Origin: Frankia sp. AiPa1
Lineage (GTDB): Bacteria; Actinomycetota; Actinomycetes; Frankiales; Frankiaceae
Assembly: GCF_023243075.1 (NCBI RefSeq)
Contig: NZ_JALKFZ020000186.1
Span: 17,612-81,611 of the forward strand
Direction of reading: 5' to 3'
DNA: 64,000 nt
This document shows positions 24,848-33,857 of this stretch, one piece after another. Each line of letters opens with the position of its first letter. The first letter of the stretch is position 1. The translations under genes and the position numbers were made by a program. The notes under the pieces were generated by a model. That model saw nothing but the letters and a program-made list of their open reading frames with translations, had not been told where the DNA came from and made no database searches.

Positions 24848-25795
24848 ATGAGCTCCGAACTGGTCGCACCCACGGGGGACGTCGACCTTGCCGCCCTTCC
24901 CGTCGGCGCGCGGGTCCGCTACGAGGTCAGCCAGCACTTCCGCTACACCTACGACGGCGAGGCCACCGACCTGGTGCACCGCTTGGTCGTCATGCCGCCA
25001 CCTCGGCACGGCGACCAGACCGTGCGCGCGACCACCCTCGTCGTCTCGGCGCGGTCGGCCGAGACGACCTGGCAGCGCGGCCCGGATGGTCTGCGTGCCG
25101 CCACGATCCGGCTCGCCCATGTGCCGTCCGCGCTCGACTTCGACGTCGAGATCGTCGTCGACCGGGTCAGCGGCGGCCAGCGGCCCTGGCTACGTGCCAC
25201 CGCCCTCGGCGGCCGGCGCCTGCTCGACCCCACCGTGCTGACCGCCCCGGACGCCGCCCTGGTTGCCGCCGCCCGGGCCCTGGAGACCGGCGACCCGGCG
25301 CTGACGGCCCGCCGGTTCTGCTCCTGGGTGCACCGCCGGATCCGCTACGTCCCCGGCAGCACCGAGGTGACGACGACCGCGGCCCAGGCGCTGGCCGGTG
25401 GGGCCGGAGTGTGCCAGGACCAGGCCCACGTGATGCTCGCCCTGTGCCGGGCGGCCGGTCTGCCGGCCCGCTACGTCTCCGGCCATCTCGTGGGCGACGG
25501 GCCGTCTCACGCCTGGGTCGAGGTGATCCAGGCCGGGGCGGCGGTTGGCCGGTCGCGTACCCCGGGTGCCGTCGCCATCGCGTACGACCCATGCCACGAC
25601 CGGCTGGCCGACCTGCGCTACGTCACCGTCGCCGTCGGGCGGGACTACGCCGACGTCGCACCGACCTCCGGGTGCTACACGGGCCCGGGGCAGGGGTCGT
25701 TGCGCACCAGCCAACAGGTCAGGGTGATCGACGTCGGGCTGCCCGCGCGGCGCCAACCGGATCCGGACACTCGGATGATCCAAACGTCCGGGTAG
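24848..25795 (+). CDS. Transglutaminase-like protease-fold protein
   Basis: A 315-residue protein with an N-terminal beta domain (VRYEVSQHFRYTYDGEATDLVHRLVVMPP) and a transglutaminase core with the predicted Cys-His-Asp triad: GGAGVCQDQAHVMLALCRAAGLPARYVSG (Cys), SHAWVEV (His) and AIAYDPCHD (Asp). The family (Bacterial_transglu_N plus transglut_core) usually acts as a cysteine protease or amidase; the substrate is unknown. No signal peptide is evident from ATG 24848. The frame runs back to 24731 through a Cys-containing stretch, so a longer form is possible. Confidence 0.85.
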   Translation: MSSELVAPTGDVDLAALPVGARVRYEVSQHFRYTYDGEATDLVHRLVVMPPPRHGDQTVRATTLVVSARSAETTWQRGPDGLRAATIRLAHVPSALDFDVEIVVDRVSGGQRPWLRATALGGRRLLDPTVLTAPDAALVAAARALETGDPALTARRFCSWVHRRIRYVPGSTEVTTTAAQALAGGAGVCQDQAHVMLALCRAAGLPARYVSGHLVGDGPSHAWVEVIQAGAAVGRSRTPGAVAIAYDPCHDRLADLRYVTVAVGRDYADVAPTSGCYTGPGQGSLRTSQQVRVIDVGLPARRQPDPDTRMIQTSG

Positions 25796-26009
25796 TCCGT
25801 GCGTCCGGGCCGAGCCTGAGCGCCCGGGTAGACCGCGCGGCACGCGAAGCATTCGGCCACTCTTTGTGATAGAGCGATCACGGGCTAGGTTGTCACGGGG
25901 CGCTCCAACTCCGTGACACCATTTCGCGATCTGATCGGCCGATTCGCGCATGCCCGCGGATCCTTCTGTCCACGGCGGCCGACGCATGGGGGAGAAGGGC
26001 GGGCGGGTG

Positions 26010-28019
26010 ATGCTCGTCGACGCCATCACCGTCGCGGCCGGACTGGGCGCGACGCTCTGCTGTGGCTGGGCCGGCTACCGGCGCGGCCGGCCACAGGGGC
26101 GCTGGTTGCTGTGGCTCTCGCTCGCCCTGTCGTGCTGGATGCTTGGCCAGGCGGCGTGGCTGGCGTGCCGGTGGGGTCAGGCGCCGGCCAGCCGGCAGCC
26201 GATCGTGCAGGTCGGCTACCTCGCCGATGCGGGTCATCTCGCGATGCCGGTGCTGGCGCTGGCCGCGTTGGCCACGGTGCCGGCGCGACGCACGGGCGGG
26301 CGCCGGGCGCTGCCGCGGCGTGCGGAGGCAACCCGCGCCGCCGCGCCGACCACCCGGGCCGAACGACCCCGCGGACGCGTGGGCGCACGTCGAGCCCGTT
26401 GCGATCCCGGTACCTGGGTGCCGCTCGCCGTGGCCCACCTGGCCGTCGCGGTGGTCGTGGCGCTGCTGCTGAGCCGGGTGTGGGCCGGCCGGACGCCCGA
26501 TCCGGTCGAGCTTGTCACCGAGGTGGTGCTGGTCGGCGCGGTCGCCGCCCGCCAGATGCTCACCGCACGCACCAACGAGCAGCTGATGACGGTGCTCGGC
26601 GAGGCCGAGAAGGAGGTACGGCACTGGATCTCCCACGATCCGCTCACCGAGCTCGCCGGCCGGGAGCTGTTCCGAAGGCGGCTGGCCGCCGCGCTCGCCG
26701 CCAGCCGCGGAGATGGTCGGGACGTCGCCGTCGTCTACTGCGATCTTGATGATTTCCGCACGATCAACGACAGCCTCGGGCACGCTGCCGGCGACCACCT
26801 GCTGCGGGCCGTCGGCCAGCGGCTGCGGCACTGCGTGCGCACCGCGGACACGGTCGCCCGGCTGGGCGCCGACGAGTTCGCCGTCCTGCTGGACGGAGGA
26901 CGGGACACACCCGAGCAGGTCGCGGAGCGCATCCTCGCCGCCCTGCGCCAACCGGTGGCGGTCGGTGGCCACCACTGGCCGGTACATGCGAGTGTGGGCC
27001 TGGTTGTCGCCGGACGGACCCAGGAGACGACCGAGGTTCTGCTGCGGCGGGCCGGTACGGCATTGCACACGGCGAAACAGACCGGCAAGAACCGCCTGGT
27101 GGTCTACCGGCCGGGCCTGGGCATGGCGCCGGGGGCGCAGCTCGCCGAGGGCACCCACCTCGCCGACGCCCTGGCAACGGCCCTGTGCCGGGGCGGCTGG
27201 TCGGCCGGCTTTGCCGTCCACTACCAGCCGATTGTGCGGCTGAGTGACCGTCGGCCGGTGGCTCTCGAGGCGCTCGCCCGCTGGACCGCGCCCGGTCGGG
27301 GGCCGGTGCCGCCTGGAACCTTCGTCACCGCGGCCGAGAACAGCGGCATCGTCGGCACCCTCGATGACATGATCATGGGCCTTGCCTGCACGGAGGTCGC
27401 TCTGGCGTTCCCCGACTCCGAGCTTCGGCTGCACGTCAACGTGTCGGCGAGCCGGGTGGCCAACATGACGCTGCTGGACAGTGTCGCCCGAGCGCTGGCC
27501 TCGAGTCGGTTCGATCCCAGCCGGCTGGTCGTCGAGATCACCGAGACCAGCCGCCTGACGGATCTGCGCGGCGCGCGCGAGGTGCTGGACGAGGTGCGTG
27601 CGCTGGGCGTCGCCGTCGCCCTCGACGACGTGGGCGCCGGCCACAGCACTCTGGCGGCTCTGCACCTGCTGCCGGTCGATGTCGTCAAGCTGGACCGGAC
27701 GTTGGTGGAACCGCCTCGGGATGGCGGGCGGGTCGCGGCGATGCGTCGGTCGATGATCGCCCTCGCGCATGCGCTCGGGGCCGTCGTCGTCGCGGAGGGC
27801 ATCGAGCGCGAGACGCAGATCGCCGAGCTGACCGAACTCGGCTGCGAGCTGGGTCAGGGATACCTGTTCGCCCGGCCCGCCCCGCTGCTGCCCGCGCTGT
27901 TCCCGCGCGGCGAACCGCCAAGGGAGAGGGCCGGCGGTGCCGGTCGGTACGTCGGCGACAATGATCTTTCCCAGGGTCGGGGGCTGCGGCGCTGGGCCGC
28001 TCCGCCCGCGGCACACTGA
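26010..28019 (+). CDS. Membrane GGDEF-EAL protein
   Basis: A protein of about 669 residues. The N-terminal half has about five hydrophobic segments (residues 1-190) as membrane sensor, then a GGDEF domain (about 205-365; HDPLTELAGRELF, VYCDLDDFRTINDSLGHAAGD) whose signature reads RLGADEF, with the second Gly replaced by Ala, and an EAL domain (about 400-640) with ALEALARW, HVNVSAS, VEITETS, LDDVGAGHSTL, KLDRTL, AEGIERE and LGQGYLFARP, all key residues present. It probably hydrolyses c-di-GMP; the cyclase half may be weak or regulatory. ATG 26010 sits 11 bases after GGAGAAGG; ATG 25986 and 25950 in frame are alternatives. Confidence 0.88.
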   Translation: MLVDAITVAAGLGATLCCGWAGYRRGRPQGRWLLWLSLALSCWMLGQAAWLACRWGQAPASRQPIVQVGYLADAGHLAMPVLALAALATVPARRTGGRRALPRRAEATRAAAPTTRAERPRGRVGARRARCDPGTWVPLAVAHLAVAVVVALLLSRVWAGRTPDPVELVTEVVLVGAVAARQMLTARTNEQLMTVLGEAEKEVRHWISHDPLTELAGRELFRRRLAAALAASRGDGRDVAVVYCDLDDFRTINDSLGHAAGDHLLRAVGQRLRHCVRTADTVARLGADEFAVLLDGGRDTPEQVAERILAALRQPVAVGGHHWPVHASVGLVVAGRTQETTEVLLRRAGTALHTAKQTGKNRLVVYRPGLGMAPGAQLAEGTHLADALATALCRGGWSAGFAVHYQPIVRLSDRRPVALEALARWTAPGRGPVPPGTFVTAAENSGIVGTLDDMIMGLACTEVALAFPDSELRLHVNVSASRVANMTLLDSVARALASSRFDPSRLVVEITETSRLTDLRGAREVLDEVRALGVAVALDDVGAGHSTLAALHLLPVDVVKLDRTLVEPPRDGGRVAAMRRSMIALAHALGAVVVAEGIERETQIAELTELGCELGQGYLFARPAPLLPALFPRGEPPRERAGGAGRYVGDNDLSQGRGLRRWAAPPAAH

Positions 28020-28032
28020 CCGTCCCCCGCCG

Positions 28033-28797
28033 TCACGACGAGGTTCGGCCGCTCCCGGGCGGCGGCGTCGGGACGGCGGCCGCCGACGGGTCCGCGGCGC
28101 GTCCGCCCGCGGCCCAGGCCCGGGGCTTGCCCGTGGGTCGCAGCGCGGCGGCGGTGTGCGCGCCGACCCCGAGGCGCAGCGCCTGGTCAAGGTCCGCGGT
28201 CGTGTCCACGTCGCGGCGCAGCCCGGGTACCGCGGCGCCCAGGGAACCGGTGAGATCGACCGCTCCCGAGCGGCGATGCGCCGCGTGGCTGTGTGCTCCG
28301 AACAGCGGCGCCAGGGGAACACCCGGCATCGTGGTGAGCAGAACCGTCCCGCTTCCGGCCGCGTCAGCCAGCACGGCACGGGCCGGCGGACCGGCGGCCA
28401 CCAGCGCCCGGCGCAGTTCGGCGGGCCGCAACGCGGGCAGATCGGCGGACATCGCCGCCAGCGGACGGGCTGGCCAGCGCAGGCGGGCGTACGTTTCGCC
28501 GTGGCGCAGAGCCGGGTTGAGACCCGCGCCGGGACGGTCAGGCAGGACGAGAAGCCGGGGGTCCGCCGGGCCGGCCCGCGACCGGGTGAGTGCCTCGGAC
28601 ACCGCCCGGTCGCTGCAGACCACCACGACCGCACCCACAAGTTCGGGTGTGTTGGCAAGCACAGCCGTAACCGTGTCGAGGGCCATCGCGAGGGCGAGAC
28701 TGCTGCGATCCGGTCGCTGCAGGCGGGATTTCGCCCTGGCCAGGTTCTTCAACGGCACCAGAACCGTCCAGGGCGTCTCGCCTCGGGGGAACGACAC
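28033..28797 (-). CDS. cofC: Phospholactate/PEP guanylyltransferase (coenzyme F420)
   Basis: A 254-residue nucleotidyltransferase of the CofC/FbiD family, which activates 2-phospholactate or phosphoenolpyruvate with GTP in F420 synthesis. It begins TVLVPLKNLARAKSRLQRPDR and has GAVVVVCSDRAV, RPGAGLNPALRHGE, LAAMSADLPALRPAELRRAL and LFGAHSHAAHRRSGA. In actinobacteria the mycobacterial homologue (FbiD) uses PEP. GTG 28797 gives the family-like N-terminus; the frame upstream runs into a repeat array. Other F420 genes are not in the window. Confidence 0.88.
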   Translation of the reverse strand: MSFPRGETPWTVLVPLKNLARAKSRLQRPDRSSLALAMALDTVTAVLANTPELVGAVVVVCSDRAVSEALTRSRAGPADPRLLVLPDRPGAGLNPALRHGETYARLRWPARPLAAMSADLPALRPAELRRALVAAGPPARAVLADAAGSGTVLLTTMPGVPLAPLFGAHSHAAHRRSGAVDLTGSLGAAVPGLRRDVDTTADLDQALRLGVGAHTAAALRPTGKPRAWAAGGRAADPSAAAVPTPPPGSGRTSS

Positions 28798-29159
28798 GAG
28801 GGCGACCCTAGGCCATGGCGACCCCTGGGCCTTGACGACCCCAGGGCCTTGACGACCCCAGGGCCTTGACAACCCAGGGCCGTGACGACCCAGGGCCGTG
28901 ACCCCCCGTTCGGCTGCGCCGCCCGGCGGGACACGACCGTGGCAGTCGTGGGCCGGTCGAGCGCTGTCCGTCGGGCGCCGTCCGACCGGGGTCGGCCGGT
29001 CGGGCCGATGTCTCGCACGATGGTGGCACACACGATGGTGGCGGGGCTGCGTCTACGGTCGATCCAGGACGTCGCCGTGGTTCGCCGTCCCGCGGCGCCG
29101 GGCGGTCCGAATGATCACCGCTGGCCGTCGACCACGCAGATTCCGTCGGAGGAGCAGTC
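28798..29159. other. Divergent region between cofC and gpsA
   Basis: About 360 bases. The first 100 are a 17-bp tandem array; the rest shows no gene. GGAGGAG at 29148-29154 is a strong ribosome site pointing into the gpsA frame. Confidence 0.5.
28805..28903. repeat. 16-17-bp tandem repeat between cofC and gpsA
   Basis: About six copies of ACCCCAGGGCCTTGACG: the unit is 17 bp in the central three copies and 16 bp with GGCCGTGACG in the later ones; the first copy is degenerate. The array starts eight bases from the cofC start, so it lies in the cofC leader or promoter. Confidence 0.85.
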
Positions 29160-29230
29160 ATCGCCGAACCCATCAACGCCGCCGGGCCGGTCGGCGTCGC
29201 AGCGGGCAGTTCCGAGGGTGCCGGTCGCCG

Positions 29231-29260
29231 CGCTACGACCGGGCGCGCTACGACCGGGGG
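29231..29260. repeat. 15-bp direct repeat at the 5' end of the gpsA frame
   Basis: Two copies of CGCTACGACCGGGCG (second slightly changed). In the gpsA frame they would encode RATTGRATTG, if that stretch is translated. Confidence 0.6.
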
Positions 29261-29282
29261 GGAGCACCTCAGGCGCGCCGCG

Positions 29283-30278
29283 GTGCTGACCGCCGGATCC
29301 TGGGGGACCGTCTTTGCCAAGGTGCTGGCCGACGCCGGCGCCCGGGTGGATCTCGTCGCTCGTGACCACGAGCTCGTCCGGACCATCAACGAGCAGCACG
29401 TGAACCCGCGTTACCTGCCCGCGGTCCCCTTGCCGGATCTGGTCCGGGCGTGCACCGACCCGGCGGCGGCGCTGGCCTCTGCCCGGCTCGTGGTGCTGGC
29501 CGTGCCGGCCCAGGCGCTGCGGCCGGCGCTGGCCCGCTGGGCACCGCTGGCCGCGCCCGACGCGATCTACGTCAGCCTGATGAAGGGCGTCGAGGCGCAG
29601 AGCACGCTGCGGATGAGCCAGGTGATCGCAGAGGTCGCCCAGGTGCCGGCGGAGCGGGTCGCCGTGGTGAGCGGGCCGAACCTGGCCCACGAGATCGCCG
29701 CCGAGCATCCGGCGGCGACCGTGGTGGCCAGTGTGTCCGCACGGACCGCCCAGCTGGTCCAGGCCGCCTGCTGGACTCCCTACTTCCGGCCGTACACCAG
29801 CGGCGACGTGGTCGGGTGTGAGCTGGGCGGCGCGGTGAAGAACGTGATCGCGCTGGCGGCCGGCATGCTCGGGGGGATGGGATTCGGGACGAACAGCGAG
29901 GCATCGCTGATCACCCGCGGGTTGGCGGAGACCCTGCGGCTCGGCACCGCGCTCGGCGCGCAGCCGTTGACGTTCGCGGGCCTGGCCGGGCTCGGCGACC
30001 TGGTGGCGACCTGTGGGTCCGCGCTGTCCCGCAATCGGACCTTCGGTGAGAAGCTCGGCCGGGGGATGACCCTCGACCAGGTCGAGGCGGAGCAGCGTCA
30101 GGTGGCCGAAGGAGTCCGCTCGTGCCGGCCGCTGCTGGCACTGGCGGGCGGGCTCGGCGTCGCCATGCCCATCACTCGGCAGGTGGAACGAGTCCTCTAC
30201 GAGGGGCTTCCCCCGCTGGAGGCGGTCAAGGAGCTGATGAGCCGCGAACCGGGCCCCGAGTACCGCGCGCGGACCTGA
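29283..30278 (+). CDS. gpsA: Glycerol-3-phosphate dehydrogenase (NAD(P)+)
   Basis: A protein of 331 residues from GTG 29283 that makes sn-glycerol 3-phosphate for phospholipids. Motifs: AGSWGTVFAKVLADAGARV, MKGVE, VSGPNLAHEIA, GCELGGAVKNVIALAAGMLGGMGFGTNSEASLITRGLAE and GLGDLVATC. Two oddities: the dinucleotide fold reads VLTAGSWG where the family has VLGAGSWG, and GTG 29283 cuts off the first beta strand (RRAAV). The frame is open upstream to 29115 without ATG, GTG or TTG, but a perfect GGAGGAG lies five bases before an in-frame ATC at 29160, a possible rare start giving a 372-residue protein. Confidence 0.9.
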   Translation: MLTAGSWGTVFAKVLADAGARVDLVARDHELVRTINEQHVNPRYLPAVPLPDLVRACTDPAAALASARLVVLAVPAQALRPALARWAPLAAPDAIYVSLMKGVEAQSTLRMSQVIAEVAQVPAERVAVVSGPNLAHEIAAEHPAATVVASVSARTAQLVQAACWTPYFRPYTSGDVVGCELGGAVKNVIALAAGMLGGMGFGTNSEASLITRGLAETLRLGTALGAQPLTFAGLAGLGDLVATCGSALSRNRTFGEKLGRGMTLDQVEAEQRQVAEGVRSCRPLLALAGGLGVAMPITRQVERVLYEGLPPLEAVKELMSREPGPEYRART

Positions 30279-30308
30279 GCGCGGCGGGCGGCCAGGGCCC
30301 GCTCCGGC

Positions 30309-31715
30309 TCAGCGCTCCGCCGCCACCGGTTCGATCTCCACCAGGGCGCCGATCGAGCGCAGCTTGCCGACCGGGTCCTCGTAACCACGCTCCAGGAATC
30401 GCGTGCCACGGATGACGCTGGTCCCCTCCGCGATCAGCGCGGCGAGTACGTAGGCGAAGCCGGCGCGCAGGTCGGGGATGGTCAGGTCGATGCCGGTCAA
30501 CGGGGTCGGCCCGCTGACGACCGCCGAGTGCTCGAAGTCGCGGGCGGCGAACCGGCAGGACTTGCCGCCCAGGCACAGGGTGGACAGGGCGATGTCCGCG
30601 CCCATCTCGGCGAGCTGGCGGGTGTACCCGAACCGGTCCTCGTAGATCGTCTCGTGGATGACCGAGGCGCCGCGGGCCTGGGTGAGCAGGACGACCAGCG
30701 GCTGCTGCCAGTCGGTCATGAAGCCGGGGTGCACGTCGGTCTGCACATGGGTGGCGGACAGCGGGGTCGTGGACAGCGGACGGGACCGGAAGAAGGTCAT
30801 CCCGTGCGCGGTGACCTCGAACTCGCCGCCAAGCCGGCGCAGGTGGTTCAGGAAGGTCATCAGGTGTTCCTGCCGGGCGCCGACCACCTCGACCCGTCCG
30901 TCCGTGGCGACGGCGGCGGCGGCGAACGAGGCGACCTCGATGCGATCGTGGATCGGCGCGTGGGTGGCGCCCCGCAGGTGTTCGACGCCCTGCACCACGA
31001 TCGTCCGGTCGGCCTCGACGTCGACCAGCGCGCCCATCTGCTGCAGGAACAGGATGAGATCCACGACCTCCGGCTCCACCGCCGCGTTCGAGATGACCGT
31101 GGTGCCCTGGGCGCGGACCGCGGCGAGCAGCAGGTTCTCGGTGGCGCCGACGCTCGGGAAGGGCAACGCGACATGGGTGCCCCGCAGGCCCAGGGTCTTG
31201 ACCTGGACCGAGCGGACCTGCTCGACGATCTCCGCGCCCATCGCCCGTAGGCCGGCAAGATGGAAGTCCACCGGCCGCTTGCCGATCCGGCACCCGCCGG
31301 GCAGCGGGATCGTCGCCTCGCCGACCCGGTGCAGCAGCGGTCCCATCATCAGGATCGGGATTCGGTTCACCCCGGAGTAGGCCTCGGACAGCGAGGCGTC
31401 CACGATCCGCTCGGTGGTCAGCCGCACGGTGTGCTCGTCGAGCCATTCGACCTGGGTGCCGAGCTCGGCCAGCATGCCGAGGACGACGTCGACCTCGGCG
31501 ATGCGGGGTACCCGGGTCAGGGTGCACGGCTCCGGTGTGAGCAGGGCGGCGACCATCAGCTTGGTGACCGAGTTCTTGGCGCCGGACGCCTCCACCGAGC
31601 CGCGCAGCGGCACGCCGCCGCTGATGCGGTACCACCGGTGGTCGGTGCTTCCCGGGGTGCCGCGTCCCGGCGTGCTGCTCCCCGGCGTGGTCGCTGCGGT
31701 GCTGGAAGCCCCCAC
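30309..31715 (-). CDS. murA: UDP-N-acetylglucosamine 1-carboxyvinyltransferase
   Basis: A 468-residue EPSP-synthase-fold enzyme catalysing the first step of peptidoglycan precursor synthesis. It shows SGAKNSVTKLMVAALLT, the active-site loop PLPGGCRIGKRPVDFHLAGLR with the PEP-binding, fosfomycin-reactive Cys (about residue 141), PFPSVGATENLLLAA, DVHPGFMTDWQQP and DLRAGFAYVLAAL. The Cys predicts fosfomycin sensitivity, unlike mycobacterial MurA with Asp. GTG 31715 follows GGGAGGT. It is convergent with gpsA and stands as a single gene. Confidence 0.94.
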   Translation of the reverse strand: MGASSTAATTPGSSTPGRGTPGSTDHRWYRISGGVPLRGSVEASGAKNSVTKLMVAALLTPEPCTLTRVPRIAEVDVVLGMLAELGTQVEWLDEHTVRLTTERIVDASLSEAYSGVNRIPILMMGPLLHRVGEATIPLPGGCRIGKRPVDFHLAGLRAMGAEIVEQVRSVQVKTLGLRGTHVALPFPSVGATENLLLAAVRAQGTTVISNAAVEPEVVDLILFLQQMGALVDVEADRTIVVQGVEHLRGATHAPIHDRIEVASFAAAAVATDGRVEVVGARQEHLMTFLNHLRRLGGEFEVTAHGMTFFRSRPLSTTPLSATHVQTDVHPGFMTDWQQPLVVLLTQARGASVIHETIYEDRFGYTRQLAEMGADIALSTLCLGGKSCRFAARDFEHSAVVSGPTPLTGIDLTIPDLRAGFAYVLAALIAEGTSVIRGTRFLERGYEDPVGKLRSIGALVEIEPVAAER

Positions 31716-31826
31716 GGGCTACCTCCCATGGCGAGGGTGCGGATGCGTCAGGTCACATGTGGCGGGGCGATTGAATCAGACGTCGTACCTGTGGACGGGA
31801 GCGGCCGGCACCCCGGATCAACCCGG

Positions 31827-32654
31827 CTACCTGCGGTGACGATAGCCGTGATCCACCGGCCCGATGCCCGCGCCGAGCGGAAAGCCGGCCGCGAGCGCGC
31901 CACTGACATAGTCCTTGGCGGCCCGGGCCGCCTCGACCGGCGAGTCGCCGTACGCGAGGCGCGACGCCAAGGCCGAGGCGAGGGTACAGCCGGTGCCATG
32001 GGTATGACGACGGTCATATCGGGGGCCGCGTAGCTCGATCTCCTGCGTGCCGTCGGTCAGCAGGTCGACCGCCTCGCCGGTCAGATGTCCGCCCTTGACG
32101 AGCACCCACTGCGGGCCCAGGGCGAGCATGGCCTTCGCGGCGCGCGGCAGATCGGTGGTGTCCGCGACGGTGACGCCGGTGAGCAGCCGCACCTCGTCCA
32201 CGTTCGGCGTGACGATCGTGGCCCTGGGCAGTAGCTCGTGGCGCACGACGTCGAGGGCGTCCGGGGCCAGCAGCGGATCCCCGTGCTTGGACACGCCCAC
32301 CGGGTCGACGACCACGGGGGCGTCCACCCGGTCCAGTTCGTCGGCCACCAGGGCGACGAGCGCCGCGGACGACAGCATGCCGGTCTTGACCGCGTCGACC
32401 CCGATGTCGTCGACCACCGCCCGGATCTGCCCGCGCACCGCGTCGGCCGGCAGGTCCCACACGCCGTGGACACCGAGCGAGTTCTGGGCGGTCACGGCCA
32501 CGATCGCGCTCATGCCGTGCACGCCGAACGAGAGCATGGTCTTCAGGTCGGCCTGGATCCCGGCTCCGCCACCGGAGTCCGATCCGGCGATGGTCAGTAC
32601 GCGCGGTGGTGGTGCCGCGGCGGCGCGGTCGCTGCCGGCGGCCGAGGGCCTCAC
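31827..32654 (-). CDS. thiD: Hydroxymethylpyrimidine (phosphate) kinase
   Basis: A 275-residue ribokinase-family enzyme of thiamine synthesis that phosphorylates HMP and HMP-P. Motifs: VLTIAGSDSGGGAGIQADLKTM, TAQNSLGVHGVW, VKTGMLSS, VVDPVGVSKHGDPLL, TPNVDEVRLLTG, VLVKGGHL and the anion-hole region THGTGCTLASALAS. GTG 32654 follows GCGAGGA. The murA gene lies downstream on the same strand, 111 bases away; they may share a transcript by position only. Confidence 0.94.
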   Translation of the reverse strand: MRPSAAGSDRAAAAPPPRVLTIAGSDSGGGAGIQADLKTMLSFGVHGMSAIVAVTAQNSLGVHGVWDLPADAVRGQIRAVVDDIGVDAVKTGMLSSAALVALVADELDRVDAPVVVDPVGVSKHGDPLLAPDALDVVRHELLPRATIVTPNVDEVRLLTGVTVADTTDLPRAAKAMLALGPQWVLVKGGHLTGEAVDLLTDGTQEIELRGPRYDRRHTHGTGCTLASALASRLAYGDSPVEAARAAKDYVSGALAAGFPLGAGIGPVDHGYRHRR

Positions 32655-32916
32655 CGCATCCTCGCGATCATCAGGTCTCCCTCTGATCTTTACTGTCCGT
32701 GGTGGTGGTTGCCATCACAATTGGGTACGGGAAGGTGCCGGCGGGCCACACGATGGGGAGCCGGACGAGCGTCGCGCGGATGTTGAGGCGCGCCCGTCGG
32801 TCGAGTCGATGAAATTCCTCGGTCGCGGAACCTCTCATCCGGCCCGTTTGCCTGTTACCTTCTGTCGGCCCGTAGTTCTGCAGGGCGGGCTGTTGACGTC
32901 CGACGAGGGAGCGTCT

Positions 32917-33150
32917 GTGGTCCACGCGTACATCCTTATCCAGACCGAGGTTGGCAAGTCCGCGTCGGTTGCCAAGGAGATCGAGCAGATCCCCGGGGTC
33001 ACCCAGGCGGAGGACGTGACCGGTCCGTACGACGTCATCGTGCGGGCCGAGGCTCCCACAGTGGATGATCTTGGGAAGATGGTCATGTCCAGGGTGCAGT
33101 CCGTCGACGGGATCACCCGGACACTGACGTGCCCGGTTGTCCACTTCTGA
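32917..33150 (+). CDS. Stand-alone Lrp/AsnC ligand-binding (RAM) domain protein
   Basis: A 77-residue protein corresponding to only the C-terminal effector domain of Lrp/AsnC regulators: VHAYILIQTEVGKSASVAKEI, PGVTQAEDVTGPYDVIVRAEAPTVDDLG and VDGITRTLTCPVV. No DNA-binding helix is present. Such SARD/RAM proteins bind amino acids and form octamers; partner regulators are unknown. GTG 32917 follows GAGGGAG. The DUF3515 start overlaps its 3' end by 22 bases, suggesting coupling. Confidence 0.9.
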   Translation: MVHAYILIQTEVGKSASVAKEIEQIPGVTQAEDVTGPYDVIVRAEAPTVDDLGKMVMSRVQSVDGITRTLTCPVVHF

Positions 33151-33677
33151 CCGCCGCGTCGCGCCGTCCGTCGGGGTCGCGGGTCGGGGGCGCGGCGCCC
33201 CGGGCGGGTGTCATGGCCACCGCTGCGGCCGCTGCGGCCGCACTGCTCGTGGCGGCCTGCGGTGGTCCCGGCCCGGTGCGGCTGACGAACGTGCCGGCGC
33301 CGGTGCCCGCGCTGCGTGCGACCTGCGCCTCGCTCGTGCGGGCGTTGCCGACGTCGCTGGGCGAGCACCTCGGCCGTCGGGAGCTCGATCCGGCCCAGCC
33401 GACCGCGGCAGCCTACGGCCACGGCCCGGTCGTGATCACCTGTGGCGTGTCGGGGTTACCGGCGAGCTACCGGCCCGACGCCACGCTCTCGGTGGTCGAT
33501 GACGTCGGCTGGTTCGCCGAGCGGATCGGCTCCGGACTGCGGTTCTCCACCCCGACCCGGTCCCCCCATGTGGTGCTGACCCTGCCCGCGGCCACGGTGG
33601 CGGACACCCAGCCCTTTGATGTGCTGGTCTCGGTCGCCCCCGCCGTGCGCGCACACAGCAGATCCACGACCGCCTGA
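33129..33677 (+). CDS. DUF3515 family lipoprotein
   Basis: A 182-residue protein with a basic N-terminus, hydrophobic Ala-rich signal (about 28-42) and lipobox LVAAC, so it should be a membrane-anchored lipoprotein. The mature part contains VPAPVPALRATCASLVRALPTSLG and GHGPVVITCGVSGLPASY, with two cysteines that may pair, as in actinobacterial DUF3515 proteins. Function unknown. GTG 33129 overlaps the upstream RAM gene; ATG 33213 would leave a signal without basic residues. Confidence 0.82.
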   Translation: MPGCPLLTAASRRPSGSRVGGAAPRAGVMATAAAAAAALLVAACGGPGPVRLTNVPAPVPALRATCASLVRALPTSLGEHLGRRELDPAQPTAAAYGHGPVVITCGVSGLPASYRPDATLSVVDDVGWFAERIGSGLRFSTPTRSPHVVLTLPAATVADTQPFDVLVSVAPAVRAHSRSTTA

Positions 33678-33712
33678 GCCGACGAGCGACTGTGCGCACC
33701 GGCCGGACGACC

Positions 33713-33744
33713 GGGGCTGCGGGCGGGCGGGGCTGCGGGCGGGG
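33713..33744. repeat. 16-bp direct repeat between convergent genes
   Basis: Two adjacent copies of GGGGCTGCGGGCGGGC (last base differs) lie in the 180-bp gap between the DUF3515 gene and ddl. Confidence 0.65.
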
Positions 33745-33857
33745 CCGGCCGAGCGAGGGCGGTCTGGGCGGCCTGCGCCCGGGCCGGTGCCGCGGCTGGG
33801 CTGCGTCCGGACCGGCCTCGCGCCGGGCCTCGGTCTGACCCCGACGGGTCCGAGGGG

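Noticed and set aside
25893..28658. Very long antisense frame over the GGDEF-EAL gene and cofC (921 codons)
   Set aside because: It spans two recognisable genes and shows only composition-driven low complexity.
28805..28903. CRISPR array
   Set aside because: The units are contiguous 16-17-bp repeats without unique spacers, and no cas genes are present.
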